From: Bordetella genomosp. 11
Lineage (GTDB): Bacteria > Pseudomonadota > Gammaproteobacteria > Burkholderiales > Burkholderiaceae_B
Assembly (NCBI RefSeq): GCF_002261215.1
Contig: NZ_NEVS01000002.1
Span: 149,337 to 213,336, forward strand
Length of the DNA stretch: 64,000 nt
Direction of reading: 5' to 3'
Shown here in pieces: positions 25,409-33,964 of this stretch. Below the pieces are notes generated by a model. That model saw only the letters and a program-made list of their open reading frames with translations, searched no databases and was not told where the DNA came from. Made by a program: the position numbers and the translations under genes. The stretch's first letter is position 1; each line of letters opens with the position of its first letter.

Positions 25409-27966
25409 CAGGCGATCTCCTCGACGATGGGGATGGCGCGGATTTCATCCGGCCGGGCCGGCCGGGGCTGGCCGCGCTCCTGCACGAAGCGGATGTCCGG
25501 GTCGGCACGCCGGTCGTTCACGAAGGTGCGGAAGCGCTTGAGTTTTTCCGGGTCTTTCAGGGCGTTCGCCCATTCGCATTCGTAGCGGTCGACGACCAGC
25601 TGCATCTGCGCTTCCAGTTCGGCGCCCAATCCCAGGCTGTCGTCGATGATGACGGCCTTCAGGTAGTCCAGGCCGCCTTCCAGGGAGTCGCGCCATACCG
25701 ACGTGCGCTGCAGCTTGTCCGCGGTACGGATATAGAACATCAGGAAGCGGTCGATATAGCGGATCAGGGTGGCGTCGTCCAGATCGGTGGCGAACAGCTC
25801 CGCATGGCGCGGCCGCATGCCGCCGTTGCCGCACACGTACAGGTTCCAGCCCTTTTCGGTGGCGATCACGCCGACATCCTTGCTTTGCGCTTCCGCGCAT
25901 TCGCGCGTGCAGCCGGACACCGCGAACTTCAGCTTGTGCGGCGCGCGCAGGCCCTTGTAGCGGTTTTCGATGTCCAGGGCCATCCTGACGCTGTCCTGCA
26001 CGCCGTAGCGGCACCAGGTGCTGCCCACGCAGGACTTCACCGTGCGGGTGGCCTTGCCATAGGCGTGTCCGGTCTCGAAGCCGGCGGCGATCAGCGCCTC
26101 CCAGATGTCGGGCAGCTCGTGCAACTGCGCGCCGAACAGGTCGATGCGCTGGCCGCCGGTGATCTTCGTGTAAAGGTTGTACTTCTTGGCGATGGACGCG
26201 ATGGCCAGCAATCCGTCCGGCGTGACTTCGCCGCCCGGGATGCGCGGCACCACCGAGTACGTGCCGTTCTTCTGCATGTTGGCCATGAAGGTGTCGTTCG
26301 TATCCTGCAGCGGGACCAGGCTGGGATCCTGGATGGGCCGGTTCCAGCAGGAGGCGAGGATGGAGGCGACGGCGGGCTTGCAGATGTCGCAGCCTATTTT
26401 GCCGCGTCCGTGGCGCGCCAGCAGCTCCTCGAAGCTTTCGATGCCTTCGACGCGGACCATGCCGTAGAGCTCTTGCCGCGTGTATGCGAAGTGCTCGCAC
26501 AGGCTTTTGTCGACCGCCACGCCACGGCGCGACAGTTCATGTTCGAAGACCTGCTTGAGCAGGGCGGAGCATCCGCCGCAGCCGGTGGATGCCTTGGTGC
26601 AGGACTTGATGGATGCGAGGTCCGTACAGCCATCGTCGATGGCGGCGCAGACCGCGCCCTTGCTGACGTTGTGGCAGGAGCAGATGGTGGCGGTGGCCGG
26701 CAGGGCGTCCGGCCCCAGCGCGGGCGCGCCTTCGCCGGCCGGCAGGATCAGGCTGGCGGGATCGGCGGGTGGCGCGATGCCGTTTTGCGCGTATTGCAGC
26801 AAGGTGTCGTAATAGCTGTTGTCGCCCACCAGTACCGCGCCCAGCACGCGCTTGCCGTCGCCGGAAACGACCAGGCGGCGGTAGCTGGCGCCGGCTTCGT
26901 CGATGTAGCGATAGCTGACCGCGCCGGCAGTCTTGCCATGGGCATCGCCGATGGAGCCGACGTCCACGCCCAGCAGCTTGAGCTTGGTCGACATATCCGC
27001 CCCGCTGAAGGGTTGCGCATCGCCGCCGCACAAATGGGCCGCGGCCGTGCGCGCCATCTGGTAGCCCGGCGCCACCAGGCCGAACACCATGCCGTTCCAC
27101 AGCGCGCATTCGCCCACGGCATAGATATGTTCGTCGCTGGTGCGGCAATGGTCGTCGATGACGACGCCGCCGCGTTCGCCCACCGCGAGGCCGGCGGTAC
27201 GTCCCAATCCGTCGCGCGGCCGTATACCCGCAGAGAACACGACCAGATCGGTTTCCAGCGGCTCGCCTTCCGCGAATCGCATGCTGTGGCGATAGCGCAA
27301 GCCGGGCTTGATCGCCTGCGTGGAGCGCGACAGGTGCACGCTGGCGCCCAGCGCCTGGATGCGCGACTTCAGCGCGGCGCCGCCGAAATCGTCCAGCTGC
27401 ACCGGCATCAGGCGCGGCGCGAACTCCACCACATGCACTTCCAGGCCCAGGGTCTTCAGCGAGTTGGCGGCTTCCAGGCCCAGCAGGCCGCCGCCCACGA
27501 CCACGCCGCGGCGGGCGCCGGCGGCCGCCTCGCGGATCAGGTCCAGGTCGTCCAGGGTGCGATACACCAATCCGGCCGTGCCTTCGGCGCCGGCCACGGG
27601 CGGCACGAACGGAAAGGAGCCCGTGGCCAGCACCAGCTTGTCATAGGGCTGGCGGCCTTCATCCGTGACGATCTCGCGATTGCGGCGGTCGATTTCCTGC
27701 ACGCGCGTACCCAGGCGCAAGGTCACGCCGGGACGCTCGTAGAAGGCCGCATCGCTCATCGCCATGGATTCCGCGTCGCGCCCGGCAAGGTATTCCGACA
27801 GGTGCACGCGATCGTAGGCGCGGCGGCTTTCCTCGCCATAGACAAGGATGCGATAGCGGTCGAGCGCGCCTTGCTCGATCAGTTGTTCGACGAGATGATG
27901 GCCGACCATGCCATTGCCGATCACGACCAGGGTTTGGGCGGGATGCGTGGGATGCGCTGCGTTCAT
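25408..27966 (-). CDS. nirB: Nitrite reductase (NADH) large subunit
   Basis: Cytoplasmic enzyme of 852 aa reducing nitrite to ammonium with NADH. In order: FAD domain with VIGNGMVG (residues 15-22), NADH-binding domain with VVVGGGLLGLEAAN, a BFD-like [2Fe-2S] region (CSCHNVSKG and CTKASTGCGGC), and the sirohaem/[4Fe-4S] domain with CVGSTWC and CTREC. I chose ATG 27966 because the FAD domain starts at once; the longer frame runs through the leader hairpins. Regulation: the leader and promoter at 27967-28167 show NtrC, sigma-54 and ANTAR-type antitermination signals, pointing to nitrogen-assimilation control rather than respiration. Confidence 0.95.
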   Translation of the reverse strand: MNAAHPTHPAQTLVVIGNGMVGHHLVEQLIEQGALDRYRILVYGEESRRAYDRVHLSEYLAGRDAESMAMSDAAFYERPGVTLRLGTRVQEIDRRNREIVTDEGRQPYDKLVLATGSFPFVPPVAGAEGTAGLVYRTLDDLDLIREAAAGARRGVVVGGGLLGLEAANSLKTLGLEVHVVEFAPRLMPVQLDDFGGAALKSRIQALGASVHLSRSTQAIKPGLRYRHSMRFAEGEPLETDLVVFSAGIRPRDGLGRTAGLAVGERGGVVIDDHCRTSDEHIYAVGECALWNGMVFGLVAPGYQMARTAAAHLCGGDAQPFSGADMSTKLKLLGVDVGSIGDAHGKTAGAVSYRYIDEAGASYRRLVVSGDGKRVLGAVLVGDNSYYDTLLQYAQNGIAPPADPASLILPAGEGAPALGPDALPATATICSCHNVSKGAVCAAIDDGCTDLASIKSCTKASTGCGGCSALLKQVFEHELSRRGVAVDKSLCEHFAYTRQELYGMVRVEGIESFEELLARHGRGKIGCDICKPAVASILASCWNRPIQDPSLVPLQDTNDTFMANMQKNGTYSVVPRIPGGEVTPDGLLAIASIAKKYNLYTKITGGQRIDLFGAQLHELPDIWEALIAAGFETGHAYGKATRTVKSCVGSTWCRYGVQDSVRMALDIENRYKGLRAPHKLKFAVSGCTRECAEAQSKDVGVIATEKGWNLYVCGNGGMRPRHAELFATDLDDATLIRYIDRFLMFYIRTADKLQRTSVWRDSLEGGLDYLKAVIIDDSLGLGAELEAQMQLVVDRYECEWANALKDPEKLKRFRTFVNDRRADPDIRFVQERGQPRPARPDEIRAIPIVEEIA

Positions 27967-28003
27967 GGGTGTCACCGGGGCGTAGGCATTGCGTTTTCGA
28001 AAG

Positions 28004-28085
28004 ACAAAAAGGCGCCGACGACCGCGAGGTCGAAGGCGCCTTTGCCTGTGATGCTCAAGTTGTAATGCCGGGTCCGTTCCCGGCC
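28004..28085 (-). ncRNA. ANTAR-type antitermination leader of nirBD
   Basis: Read on the minus strand from a predicted start near 28085, the leader forms hairpin P1 (GCCGGG-AACGGA-CCCGGC, loop at 28073-28078) and P2 (AGGC-AAAGGC-GCCT, 28034-28047). Both loops are hexanucleotides with A at position 1 and G at position 4, the signature recognised by ANTAR regulators such as NasR and NasT. P2 shares its 3' part with the 5' arm of an intrinsic terminator (GGCGCC at 28035-28040 pairing with 28011-28016, then a U tract at 28006-28010), so the two are mutually exclusive. The leader would be about 119 nt long. Confidence 0.75.
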
Positions 28086-28095
28086 CTACAACCGA

Positions 28096-28111
28096 AGCAA
28101 TATGCATGCCA
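28096..28111 (-). promoter_or_regulatory. Sigma-54 (RpoN) promoter of nirBD
   Basis: TGGCATG-CATA-TTGCT on the minus strand matches the consensus TGGCACG-N4-TTGCW except for one base, with the invariant GG and GC separated by exactly 10 nt. The predicted transcript start is near 28085, which is the 5' foot of leader hairpin P1. Confidence 0.75.
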
Positions 28112-28150
28112 TGTGCCGTGAGCCGCGCGGCAGGGGCGTCGCGGCCGTCA

Positions 28151-28167
28151 TGCGCCATCGTGGTGCC
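28151..28167 (-). promoter_or_regulatory. NtrC-binding site candidate
   Basis: TGCGCCA-TCG-TGGTGCC matches the NtrC palindrome TGCACCA-N3-TGGTGCA with two mismatches. Its centre is about 74 bp upstream of the predicted sigma-54 start. A further half-site-like TGGCGCA lies at 28180-28186. Confidence 0.6.
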
Positions 28168-28218
28168 GAATGGCGTGCATGGCGCACGGGTTTGGGGCGG
28201 GGGAGCCGTCACTACCCG

Positions 28219-28689
28219 CTACGGGATATCCCCGTCCAGGATGAACGGAGAGACGTCCGGGTGCAGCGCGTGGATATAGCGGCGGCAGGTGCGCATGTCG
28301 CCGCTGTAGTCGCTGCCCTGGACGATATCGTCTGGCCCGACGCGCAGCCTGACGGTGCAGTGGGCCTGGACGATGACGGGCGTCTTGACGTCGATCCGCG
28401 CGCCGTAGTCCTTGTATTTATGGCCGTTGTACAGGCCCCCGGAGGCGGCGGTGGATTGCGTGACGTAATCGGTGCGTGCTTCGTTGACGGACCAGACGAG
28501 CACCCGCATTCCCGCCACATTCTCCTCGCCTACCGGTATCCCGAGCCGCTGCATGGCCATTTCCAGATGCCGGCCGTGGAGGGTTTGCAGTCCCTGCTGG
28601 AACCGTTGCTGGGACGTCATGCAGCCTGCCAGCAGGCAACTGCTCAATACCAGAACCCGGATACCGTACTTCAATTTTTGTCGCCGCAT
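28219..28689 (-). CDS. Hypothetical lipoprotein
   Basis: A 156-aa protein with a short basic N terminus, hydrophobic core and lipobox LLAGC (Cys23), so it should be lipidated and membrane-anchored. The mature part has a helical start (SQQRFQQGLQTLHGRHLEMAMQRLG) followed by a beta-rich domain with two further Cys residues (CTVR and CRRY) that could form a disulfide. I recognise no family. It is read toward nirB but ends about 50 bp before the NtrC-like site, so the nirBD promoter appears independent. Confidence 0.75.
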   Translation of the reverse strand: MRRQKLKYGIRVLVLSSCLLAGCMTSQQRFQQGLQTLHGRHLEMAMQRLGIPVGEENVAGMRVLVWSVNEARTDYVTQSTAASGGLYNGHKYKDYGARIDVKTPVIVQAHCTVRLRVGPDDIVQGSDYSGDMRTCRRYIHALHPDVSPFILDGDIP

Positions 28690-28849
28690 GGAAGCTTTCC
28701 TGGTCGGGACAGGCGTGGCGACAGATAGGGGAATGCGCGCGCGCCTGCCGCAAAACCGGGTAGGCTAAGCGCGGCAGGCGAACGGGTAAGTCGGCGCGGG
28801 CGCGACGCGCGCGCGGTGCGCGCCGATATCGTCGTAGGAAACGGCCGGT

Positions 28850-29401
28850 TCAGTCCGGCAGCCGCGCCATGATGACAATGTCTTCGTAGCGCCCGTCCAG
28901 GCAGCGGGCCTGGCGCTTGATGCCTTCCTCGACGAAGCCGCAGGACTGGTACAGCGCGCGGGCCACCGTGTTGCCCGCGTAGACCTCGAGCTCGACGCGC
29001 GTGAGTTGCAGCGTGGCGGCGGCGGCCAGGGTGGCGGTAAGCAGGGCCTTGCCGATGCCTTTGCCACGCCACTCCGGGTGAACGCCCATGCCGAGCACGC
29101 CGGTATGGGTGAAGCCCTGTTGGCTCAGGGGAACGATGTCGCACCAGCCCACGACCTCGCGTCCGACCAGCGCCACGAAGTGCGGATGGCGCGACGCGAT
29201 GTTGTTCATCACGAAAGCGCGTGTCTGTTCCGACGGCGGCGCCTCCAGGAAGCTTAGATGCCGGCGTTCGCGCGCCACGGTGTCCAGTGCCCGCCGATAG
29301 CCGTCGATATGGGCGGGCGCGATGGGCAGGATGCTGTAGCGGGGCGGCGTGTTGTCGACGGGCGCGGACTGCGCGCCGGATTTGAGTTGCAGGCGTTTCA
29401 T
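28850..29401 (-). CDS. GNAT-family N-acetyltransferase
   Basis: A 183-aa acyl-CoA transferase with the GNAT motif A region GMGVHPEWRGKGIGKALL (about residues 108-125; R/Q-x2-G-x-G/A pattern) and motif B YAGNTVARALYQSCGFVEEG. It resembles RimJ/RimL or PhnO-like acetyltransferases, but the substrate is unknown. ATG 29401 is chosen for family length; no strong ribosome site is visible, and the frame stays open upstream. Confidence 0.82.
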   Translation of the reverse strand: MKRLQLKSGAQSAPVDNTPPRYSILPIAPAHIDGYRRALDTVARERRHLSFLEAPPSEQTRAFVMNNIASRHPHFVALVGREVVGWCDIVPLSQQGFTHTGVLGMGVHPEWRGKGIGKALLTATLAAAATLQLTRVELEVYAGNTVARALYQSCGFVEEGIKRQARCLDGRYEDIVIMARLPD

Positions 29402-29767
29402 TGTCGCGTGAGCGTTGGAAGGCGGGACCGGGCGCAAGGCCATTGCCGGGATAGTACGCCGGCCGCGAGCGCGCACGCGCCTGTGCAGTGCAAGCGGATG
29501 AGGCTTTTTTCGAATCGATGCAGGGACCTGTCCGCCCTTGCCTTGACAAGCGTCGAGGCGCCCCACTATAGTCCATTCAACGATAAGCAAGTTCGTTTAG
29601 CGGAACAGTTCTGTTGGCCCGCGTGGGCTGTACAGACGCGCATAGACGGAGCATGCGGGGGCACTTCTTCGCGCCGGCAGGGGCAATCGGAAAAGCGCGG
29701 CATGACACGCGCGGGACACGGCATCGGCCAGGCGCGCGGACCGATGCATCGCACAGGAGACAGCGCA

Positions 29768-31159
29768 ATGCACGCAACGCTTCCGGCACCCGCCGGATCG
29801 CCGCCGGACGCGGCGCCGCCGCAGGGCGGCACCGCCACCGTCGCCGAACAATGGGCGACCTTCCTTCACGACACCCGTTTCGGCGATTTGCCCGCGGATA
29901 CCGTGGCGCGCGCCAAGTCGCGGCTGCTGGATGCCTTGGCGACGGCCGTTGCCGCGCGGGAGCTGCCCGTGCCGGCCGTGGCGCGCCGCTTCGTGCAGGC
30001 CAATCGCGGCCCGGCCACGGTTATCGGGTACGCCGGTCAACTGCCGGCCGTCGACGCCGCATTCGTCAACGCGACGCTGGTCAACGGCTGCACCCACGAC
30101 GACTTCCTGGCGAAGTCGCACCCGGGCGCCGTCGCCATCCCGGCCGCGATGGCGCTGGGTGAAGCGCACGCCATGAGCGGCGCCGATCTGTTGACCGCCA
30201 TCGTGCTGGGCTATGACATCGTGGCGCGCGCCTACATGGGAGCGCCCGGCATGTTGCCGGCGTTTCGCGGTACGGGCGTGGCCGGCGCGATCGGCGCGGC
30301 GGCGGCGGCGGGCAAGATGCTGGCGCTGGATGCGCCGCGCATGGTCAACGCGCTGGGATGCGCGGCCATGTTCGCATCCGGTTTCGGCGAGGGCTTTCGC
30401 GCCGGCACGATGGACGTCAAGCTGAATGTCGGATGGGCCGCCCGTACCGGCGTATCGGCGGCGGAACTGGCCGCGGCCGGCGCCACGGCATCGCCGCTGG
30501 CGTTCGAGGGGGAGTCGGGCTACTTCCGCGCTTTCGGCCGCACGGCGGATCATGCCGCGGAAGCCACGCGCGACCTCGGCCGGCGGTTCCTGATCGACGA
30601 TGTGGTCTACAAGGAACGGCCGGTGTGCATCTTCGTGCAGACGCCCGTGCACCTGGCGCTGACCCTGCGCGCGCGCCACCGCTTCGATCCGGCGCATATC
30701 GAACGCGTGACCCTGCGCGCGCCGTGGCTGACCTTGACCAATCCCGGCTATACCAACGTGGCGCCGTACCAGACGCCGCTGAAGGCGCGCATCAGCGCGC
30801 GTTTCACGGTGGCCGCCGCGCTGCTGGGGCGCCCGGTGGACGAATACGCCTACTACGAAAACACCGCCGATGCCGAGGTGCTGGCGTTGTCGGACCGGAT
30901 CGAATTGCTCGATCCCGCGACCGGCCAGGATGGCCGGGTCGATCTGGAAGTCGTCTGCGCCGGCGCGGCGCACGCGATTTCCGGGCTGGAGATGGACAGC
31001 CTGACGCCGACCACCGACAAGATCGTCGCCAAGTTCCGCCGCCTGACCGCGCCCCATATGCCGGCGCGGCAAGGCGATGCGCTGTTGCGCATGGTGCTGG
31101 CGCTGGAAGATGTGCCGGACATCGGGGCGCTGACCGCGCTGCTGCGTCCGGCCGAATGA
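29768..31159 (+). CDS. MmgE/PrpD family protein
   Basis: A 463-aa paralogue of the protein at 12258-13652, same family of (de)hydratases acting on polycarboxylic acids. Family stretches include AKSRLLDALATAVAA, NGCTHDDFLAKSHPGAVAIPAAMALGEAH and MDVKLNVGWAARTGV. The ATG at 29768 has AGGAGA upstream; the frame is open for 170 further residues without similarity. The first gene of a run with a Bug binding protein, an alpha/beta hydrolase and a racemase-like protein. The interval 29402-29767 has no recognised gene. Confidence 0.88.
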   Translation: MHATLPAPAGSPPDAAPPQGGTATVAEQWATFLHDTRFGDLPADTVARAKSRLLDALATAVAARELPVPAVARRFVQANRGPATVIGYAGQLPAVDAAFVNATLVNGCTHDDFLAKSHPGAVAIPAAMALGEAHAMSGADLLTAIVLGYDIVARAYMGAPGMLPAFRGTGVAGAIGAAAAAGKMLALDAPRMVNALGCAAMFASGFGEGFRAGTMDVKLNVGWAARTGVSAAELAAAGATASPLAFEGESGYFRAFGRTADHAAEATRDLGRRFLIDDVVYKERPVCIFVQTPVHLALTLRARHRFDPAHIERVTLRAPWLTLTNPGYTNVAPYQTPLKARISARFTVAAALLGRPVDEYAYYENTADAEVLALSDRIELLDPATGQDGRVDLEVVCAGAAHAISGLEMDSLTPTTDKIVAKFRRLTAPHMPARQGDALLRMVLALEDVPDIGALTALLRPAE

Positions 31160-31210
31160 CCCAGGCTCCCGGCAACCGGGGGCCATCCATAACTATCAGG
31201 AGACAGATTC

Positions 31211-32173
31211 ATGAAACTGGCCAGCCTCTTGGCGGCGGGCGCCGCCGCGCTTGCCGTCGGCACCGCCGCGCACGCCGCCTATCCGGACCGCCCCATCCAC
31301 GTCATCGTGCCATTCCCGCCGGGCGGCTCCACCGACGTGGTCACGCGTATCGTCGTGGCCAAGGCGCAGGAGCTGCTGGGGCAGAACATCATCGTGGAGA
31401 ATCGCGGCGGCGCGGGCAGCATCATCGGCTCCGACTATGTCGCCAAGGCAGCGCCGGATGGCTATACGCTGCTGGTGGGCCAGACCGCCTTCGCGGTGAA
31501 CGCCTCGCTGCGCGAGAAGCTTCCCTACGATACCGTCAAGGATTTCACTCCCATCGCGCTGATGGCCGATCATCCGGGCGTATTCCTGGCGCAGTACACC
31601 AAGCCGTACAACACCTTCAAGGAATTCATCGCCTATACCAAGGCCCATCCCGGCAAGGTCGTGTATTCGTCCGCCGGCACCGGTAGCTGGCCGCATCTGG
31701 CCATGGCCATGCTGGCCAAGGACGCGGGCCTGCAAATGGTGCACGTGCCGTACCAGGGCACGGGACCGGCCAAGGCCGACCTGATCGCCGGCCGGGTGGA
31801 CGTCAAGATCGAGGCCTATGCCACGTCGATGGGCATGGTCAAGGACGGCAAGCTGAAGGTCCTGGCCGTGACCAGCGCGCAGCGCGATCCCATGTTGCCC
31901 GACGTGCCCACCATCGCGGAACTGGGCTATCCCGGCTACGAGACGTCGTATTGGATCGGTCTGCTGGGACCGGCCAAATTGCCGCCCGATATCGCCGCCA
32001 AACTGGAAAAGGTCTTTATGCAGGCCGTGAACGACCCCGAGGTCAAGCAGAAGCTGGATGCGCAGACCATCCATCCGCACGCGCTGCCGGCCAAGGACCT
32101 GGAGGCGCTGATCCACAAGGAAATCGACAAGTGGGCGGCGGTGATCAAGGACAGCAACATCGACAAGCAATAA
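31211..32173 (+). CDS. Bug/TctC-family periplasmic substrate-binding protein
   Basis: A 320-aa receptor with signal peptide ending near AHAAY. Signatures: YPDRPIHVIVPFPPGGSTDVVTR, VENRGGAGSIIGSDYVAKAAPDGYTLL and VPYQGTGPAKADLIAGRVD. The start follows AGGAGAC. It sits 51 bp after the MmgE/PrpD gene and 9 bp before the hydrolase gene, so it probably delivers the substrate of these enzymes. No TctA/TctB permease genes are present. Confidence 0.93.
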   Translation: MKLASLLAAGAAALAVGTAAHAAYPDRPIHVIVPFPPGGSTDVVTRIVVAKAQELLGQNIIVENRGGAGSIIGSDYVAKAAPDGYTLLVGQTAFAVNASLREKLPYDTVKDFTPIALMADHPGVFLAQYTKPYNTFKEFIAYTKAHPGKVVYSSAGTGSWPHLAMAMLAKDAGLQMVHVPYQGTGPAKADLIAGRVDVKIEAYATSMGMVKDGKLKVLAVTSAQRDPMLPDVPTIAELGYPGYETSYWIGLLGPAKLPPDIAAKLEKVFMQAVNDPEVKQKLDAQTIHPHALPAKDLEALIHKEIDKWAAVIKDSNIDKQ

Positions 32174-32182
32174 GGAATCCCG

Positions 32183-33100
32183 ATGACCCGCATGCAGCAA
32201 CAGCGCGACGCGTCCGCGGCGATTCCCGCCGCCATGGGCCGGTTCGCGGACTACGCCGCGGCCCGCCACGTTTCCGAACGCCTGGCCGTGGCGCCCGGCA
32301 TCGACATCGCCTATGTGGTGGACGACTATACCGACGGCTGGCGCCATGCACCGGTGGTGATGCTGCTGCACGGCGTGGCGGAATCCGCGGAGGCCTTCCT
32401 GGGCTGGGTGCCCCAGCTGGCGCGGCGTTGCCGCGTCATCCGCGTGGACCTGCGCGGCCATGGGCTGTCCTCGCCGGTGGACGAGCACGACGTGCTGTCG
32501 ATCGCCGACATGGCTGACGATATCGACGCCGTGGCGCGGCGGATCGGTGCGCCGGTGCATGTGGTCGGCGCCAAACTGGGCGCGCAGATCGGGCTGGAGC
32601 TGGCGCAACGCGCGGTGCCCTGGATGGCCTCGCTGACCCTGGCGGGCGTGCTGATTTCGCCGGGTGGCGCGTTGGGCAAATGGGTGGATGAATGGCTGGG
32701 CCTGATCGACCGGTCGGGCGTGGAAGGGTGGGCGCGCGCGACGATGCCCGGCCGCATGGGCACGGCGCTGGCGCCGGATGCCATGCAATGGTGGACCCGC
32801 TACATGGCCCTGGCCCCCACGGCAACCGTGAAGGCCTGCATCCGCATGTTTCCCCGCTTGGCCGAACCCGCGCGGCTGGAGTCCATCGCCTGTCCCACCC
32901 AGGTCGTGGTGGCGGTGCAGCCGGAAAAGCCGGGGGCCTACGACCAGCGCCAACCGGTCGCGGAAGTACGCCGCTGGCAGACCCGTATTCCGGGATCGGA
33001 ACTGGTGGAGCTGCAGGCCGATTCCTATCACATCGCCGCCACGCACCCCGACGCGTGCGCGGCCATCGCTCTACGTTTCATAGAAAGGATTTCATCATGA
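32183..33100 (+). CDS. Alpha/beta hydrolase-fold protein with Lys at the nucleophile position
   Basis: A 305-aa alpha/beta-hydrolase-fold protein: oxyanion loop motif LLHGVAES (about residues 61-68), VDLRGHGLSS and candidate catalytic His283 (SYHIAATHPD). The nucleophile elbow G-x-Nuc-x-G reads G129-A-K131-L-G133, so the usual Ser/Asp/Cys is replaced by Lys. A classical acyl-enzyme mechanism is therefore not available; it could be a lyase, a decarboxylase-like enzyme or inactive. No clear acid residue follows strand 6 (QPEKPG). Its stop overlaps the next start. Confidence 0.82.
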   Translation: MTRMQQQRDASAAIPAAMGRFADYAAARHVSERLAVAPGIDIAYVVDDYTDGWRHAPVVMLLHGVAESAEAFLGWVPQLARRCRVIRVDLRGHGLSSPVDEHDVLSIADMADDIDAVARRIGAPVHVVGAKLGAQIGLELAQRAVPWMASLTLAGVLISPGGALGKWVDEWLGLIDRSGVEGWARATMPGRMGTALAPDAMQWWTRYMALAPTATVKACIRMFPRLAEPARLESIACPTQVVVAVQPEKPGAYDQRQPVAEVRRWQTRIPGSELVELQADSYHIAATHPDACAAIALRFIERISS

Positions 33101-33843
33101 TGGGATGGCGCGGCCGCATCGGCTTTCTGGTTCCTCCGGGCAATCCGACCGTGGAGCCCGAGATGCAGCAACTGGTGCCCAGGGGCGTGTCCCTGCACTT
33201 CACGCGCATGGTGGCCCACGGGCTGACCGGCGCGCACGCGGGACAGGAAGACCGCAATCGCACGCAGATCGCGCACATCCCGGAGAACGTCGAACTGCTG
33301 GCCATGGTCAAGCCCGGCGTCATCGTCATGGCGCATACCGCCACCAGCTATACGCTGGGCCGGCAGGGCGAGGCCGATCTGGTCGCGCGCATGGAGAAGC
33401 AGTATGGCATCCCGTTCATTACCGCCTTCGGCAGCGTGCTGGCGGCGTTCAAACACCTGGGAATCGAGCGCGTGGCCTATGCCACGCCCTATAACGCGGA
33501 AACGACGCTGCAGGGCAAGGCGCACCTGGAGTCCTGCGGCATGAACGTGGTCGCCCACGGCATCTTGCCGGGTGTGGTGAACATCTACGACGAAACGCCG
33601 GAGCGCGCATACGCCCTGGGCAGGCAGGTGGACCACCCCGACGCGCAGGCGCTGTTCCTGAGCGGTGTCGGCATGCCCACGGTGGATGCCATCAACCTAT
33701 TGGAACGCGACCTGGGCAAGCCGGTGATCTCCAGCGCGACGGCGATGATGTGGAATGCGCTGCGTGTCATCGGCGTGCGCGATACGGCGCCCGATGGCGG
33801 CGCGCTGCTGGGCGCGGCAAGCGTGGCGGCCAAACGGCCTTGA
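33097..33843 (+). CDS. Asp/Glu racemase-superfamily protein (maleate isomerase/arylmalonate decarboxylase-like)
   Basis: A 248-aa protein with the family start GRIGFLVPPGNPTVEPEM and the C-terminal block ALFLSG...DLGKPVISSATAMMWNAL. Maleate isomerases use two cysteines and arylmalonate decarboxylase one. Here the first position is occupied by His80 (VMAHTATS) and the second by Gly190 (LSGVGMP); the only Cys is residue 147, outside both sites. The fold is clear but the mechanism must differ from known members. Two adjacent ATGs (33097, 33100) overlap the hydrolase stop; AAAGGA precedes them. Confidence 0.82.
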   Translation: MMGWRGRIGFLVPPGNPTVEPEMQQLVPRGVSLHFTRMVAHGLTGAHAGQEDRNRTQIAHIPENVELLAMVKPGVIVMAHTATSYTLGRQGEADLVARMEKQYGIPFITAFGSVLAAFKHLGIERVAYATPYNAETTLQGKAHLESCGMNVVAHGILPGVVNIYDETPERAYALGRQVDHPDAQALFLSGVGMPTVDAINLLERDLGKPVISSATAMMWNALRVIGVRDTAPDGGALLGAASVAAKRP

Positions 33844-33849
33844 GGGGCC

Positions 33850-33884
33850 TTGACAGGCCTTTGACAGCCCGGTCTTGACAGGCC
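33850..33884 (+). repeat. Three TTGACAG-type direct repeats
   Basis: TTGACAGGCC at 33850 and 33875 and TTGACAGCCC at 33861 are three near-identical decamers in 35 bp. Each holds a perfect -35 hexamer. A poor -10 (TTAACT at 33898) is 17 bp from the last. They lie between the racemase-like gene and the ornithine cyclodeaminase-like gene. Confidence 0.5.
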
Positions 33885-33964
33885 CGTCCTTGTGGCCTTA
33901 ACTCGATCGGTCCGCTTTTCCTTTTCTTCCTTCCGGCGCGAGCCGCTGCAAACAGGATACCGGC

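Noticed and set aside
25399..28065. 888-codon open frame on the plus strand opposite nirBD
   Set aside because: Covers the well-supported nirB gene and its leader; composition is typical of antisense frames in GC-rich DNA.
31196..33046. 616-codon minus-strand frame
   Set aside because: Opposite to the Bug and hydrolase genes, which have clear family signatures.
33885..33964. Strong sigma-70 promoter from the TTGACA repeats
   Set aside because: The best -10 at 17-bp spacing matches only 3 of 6 positions; kept as a repeat rather than a promoter.
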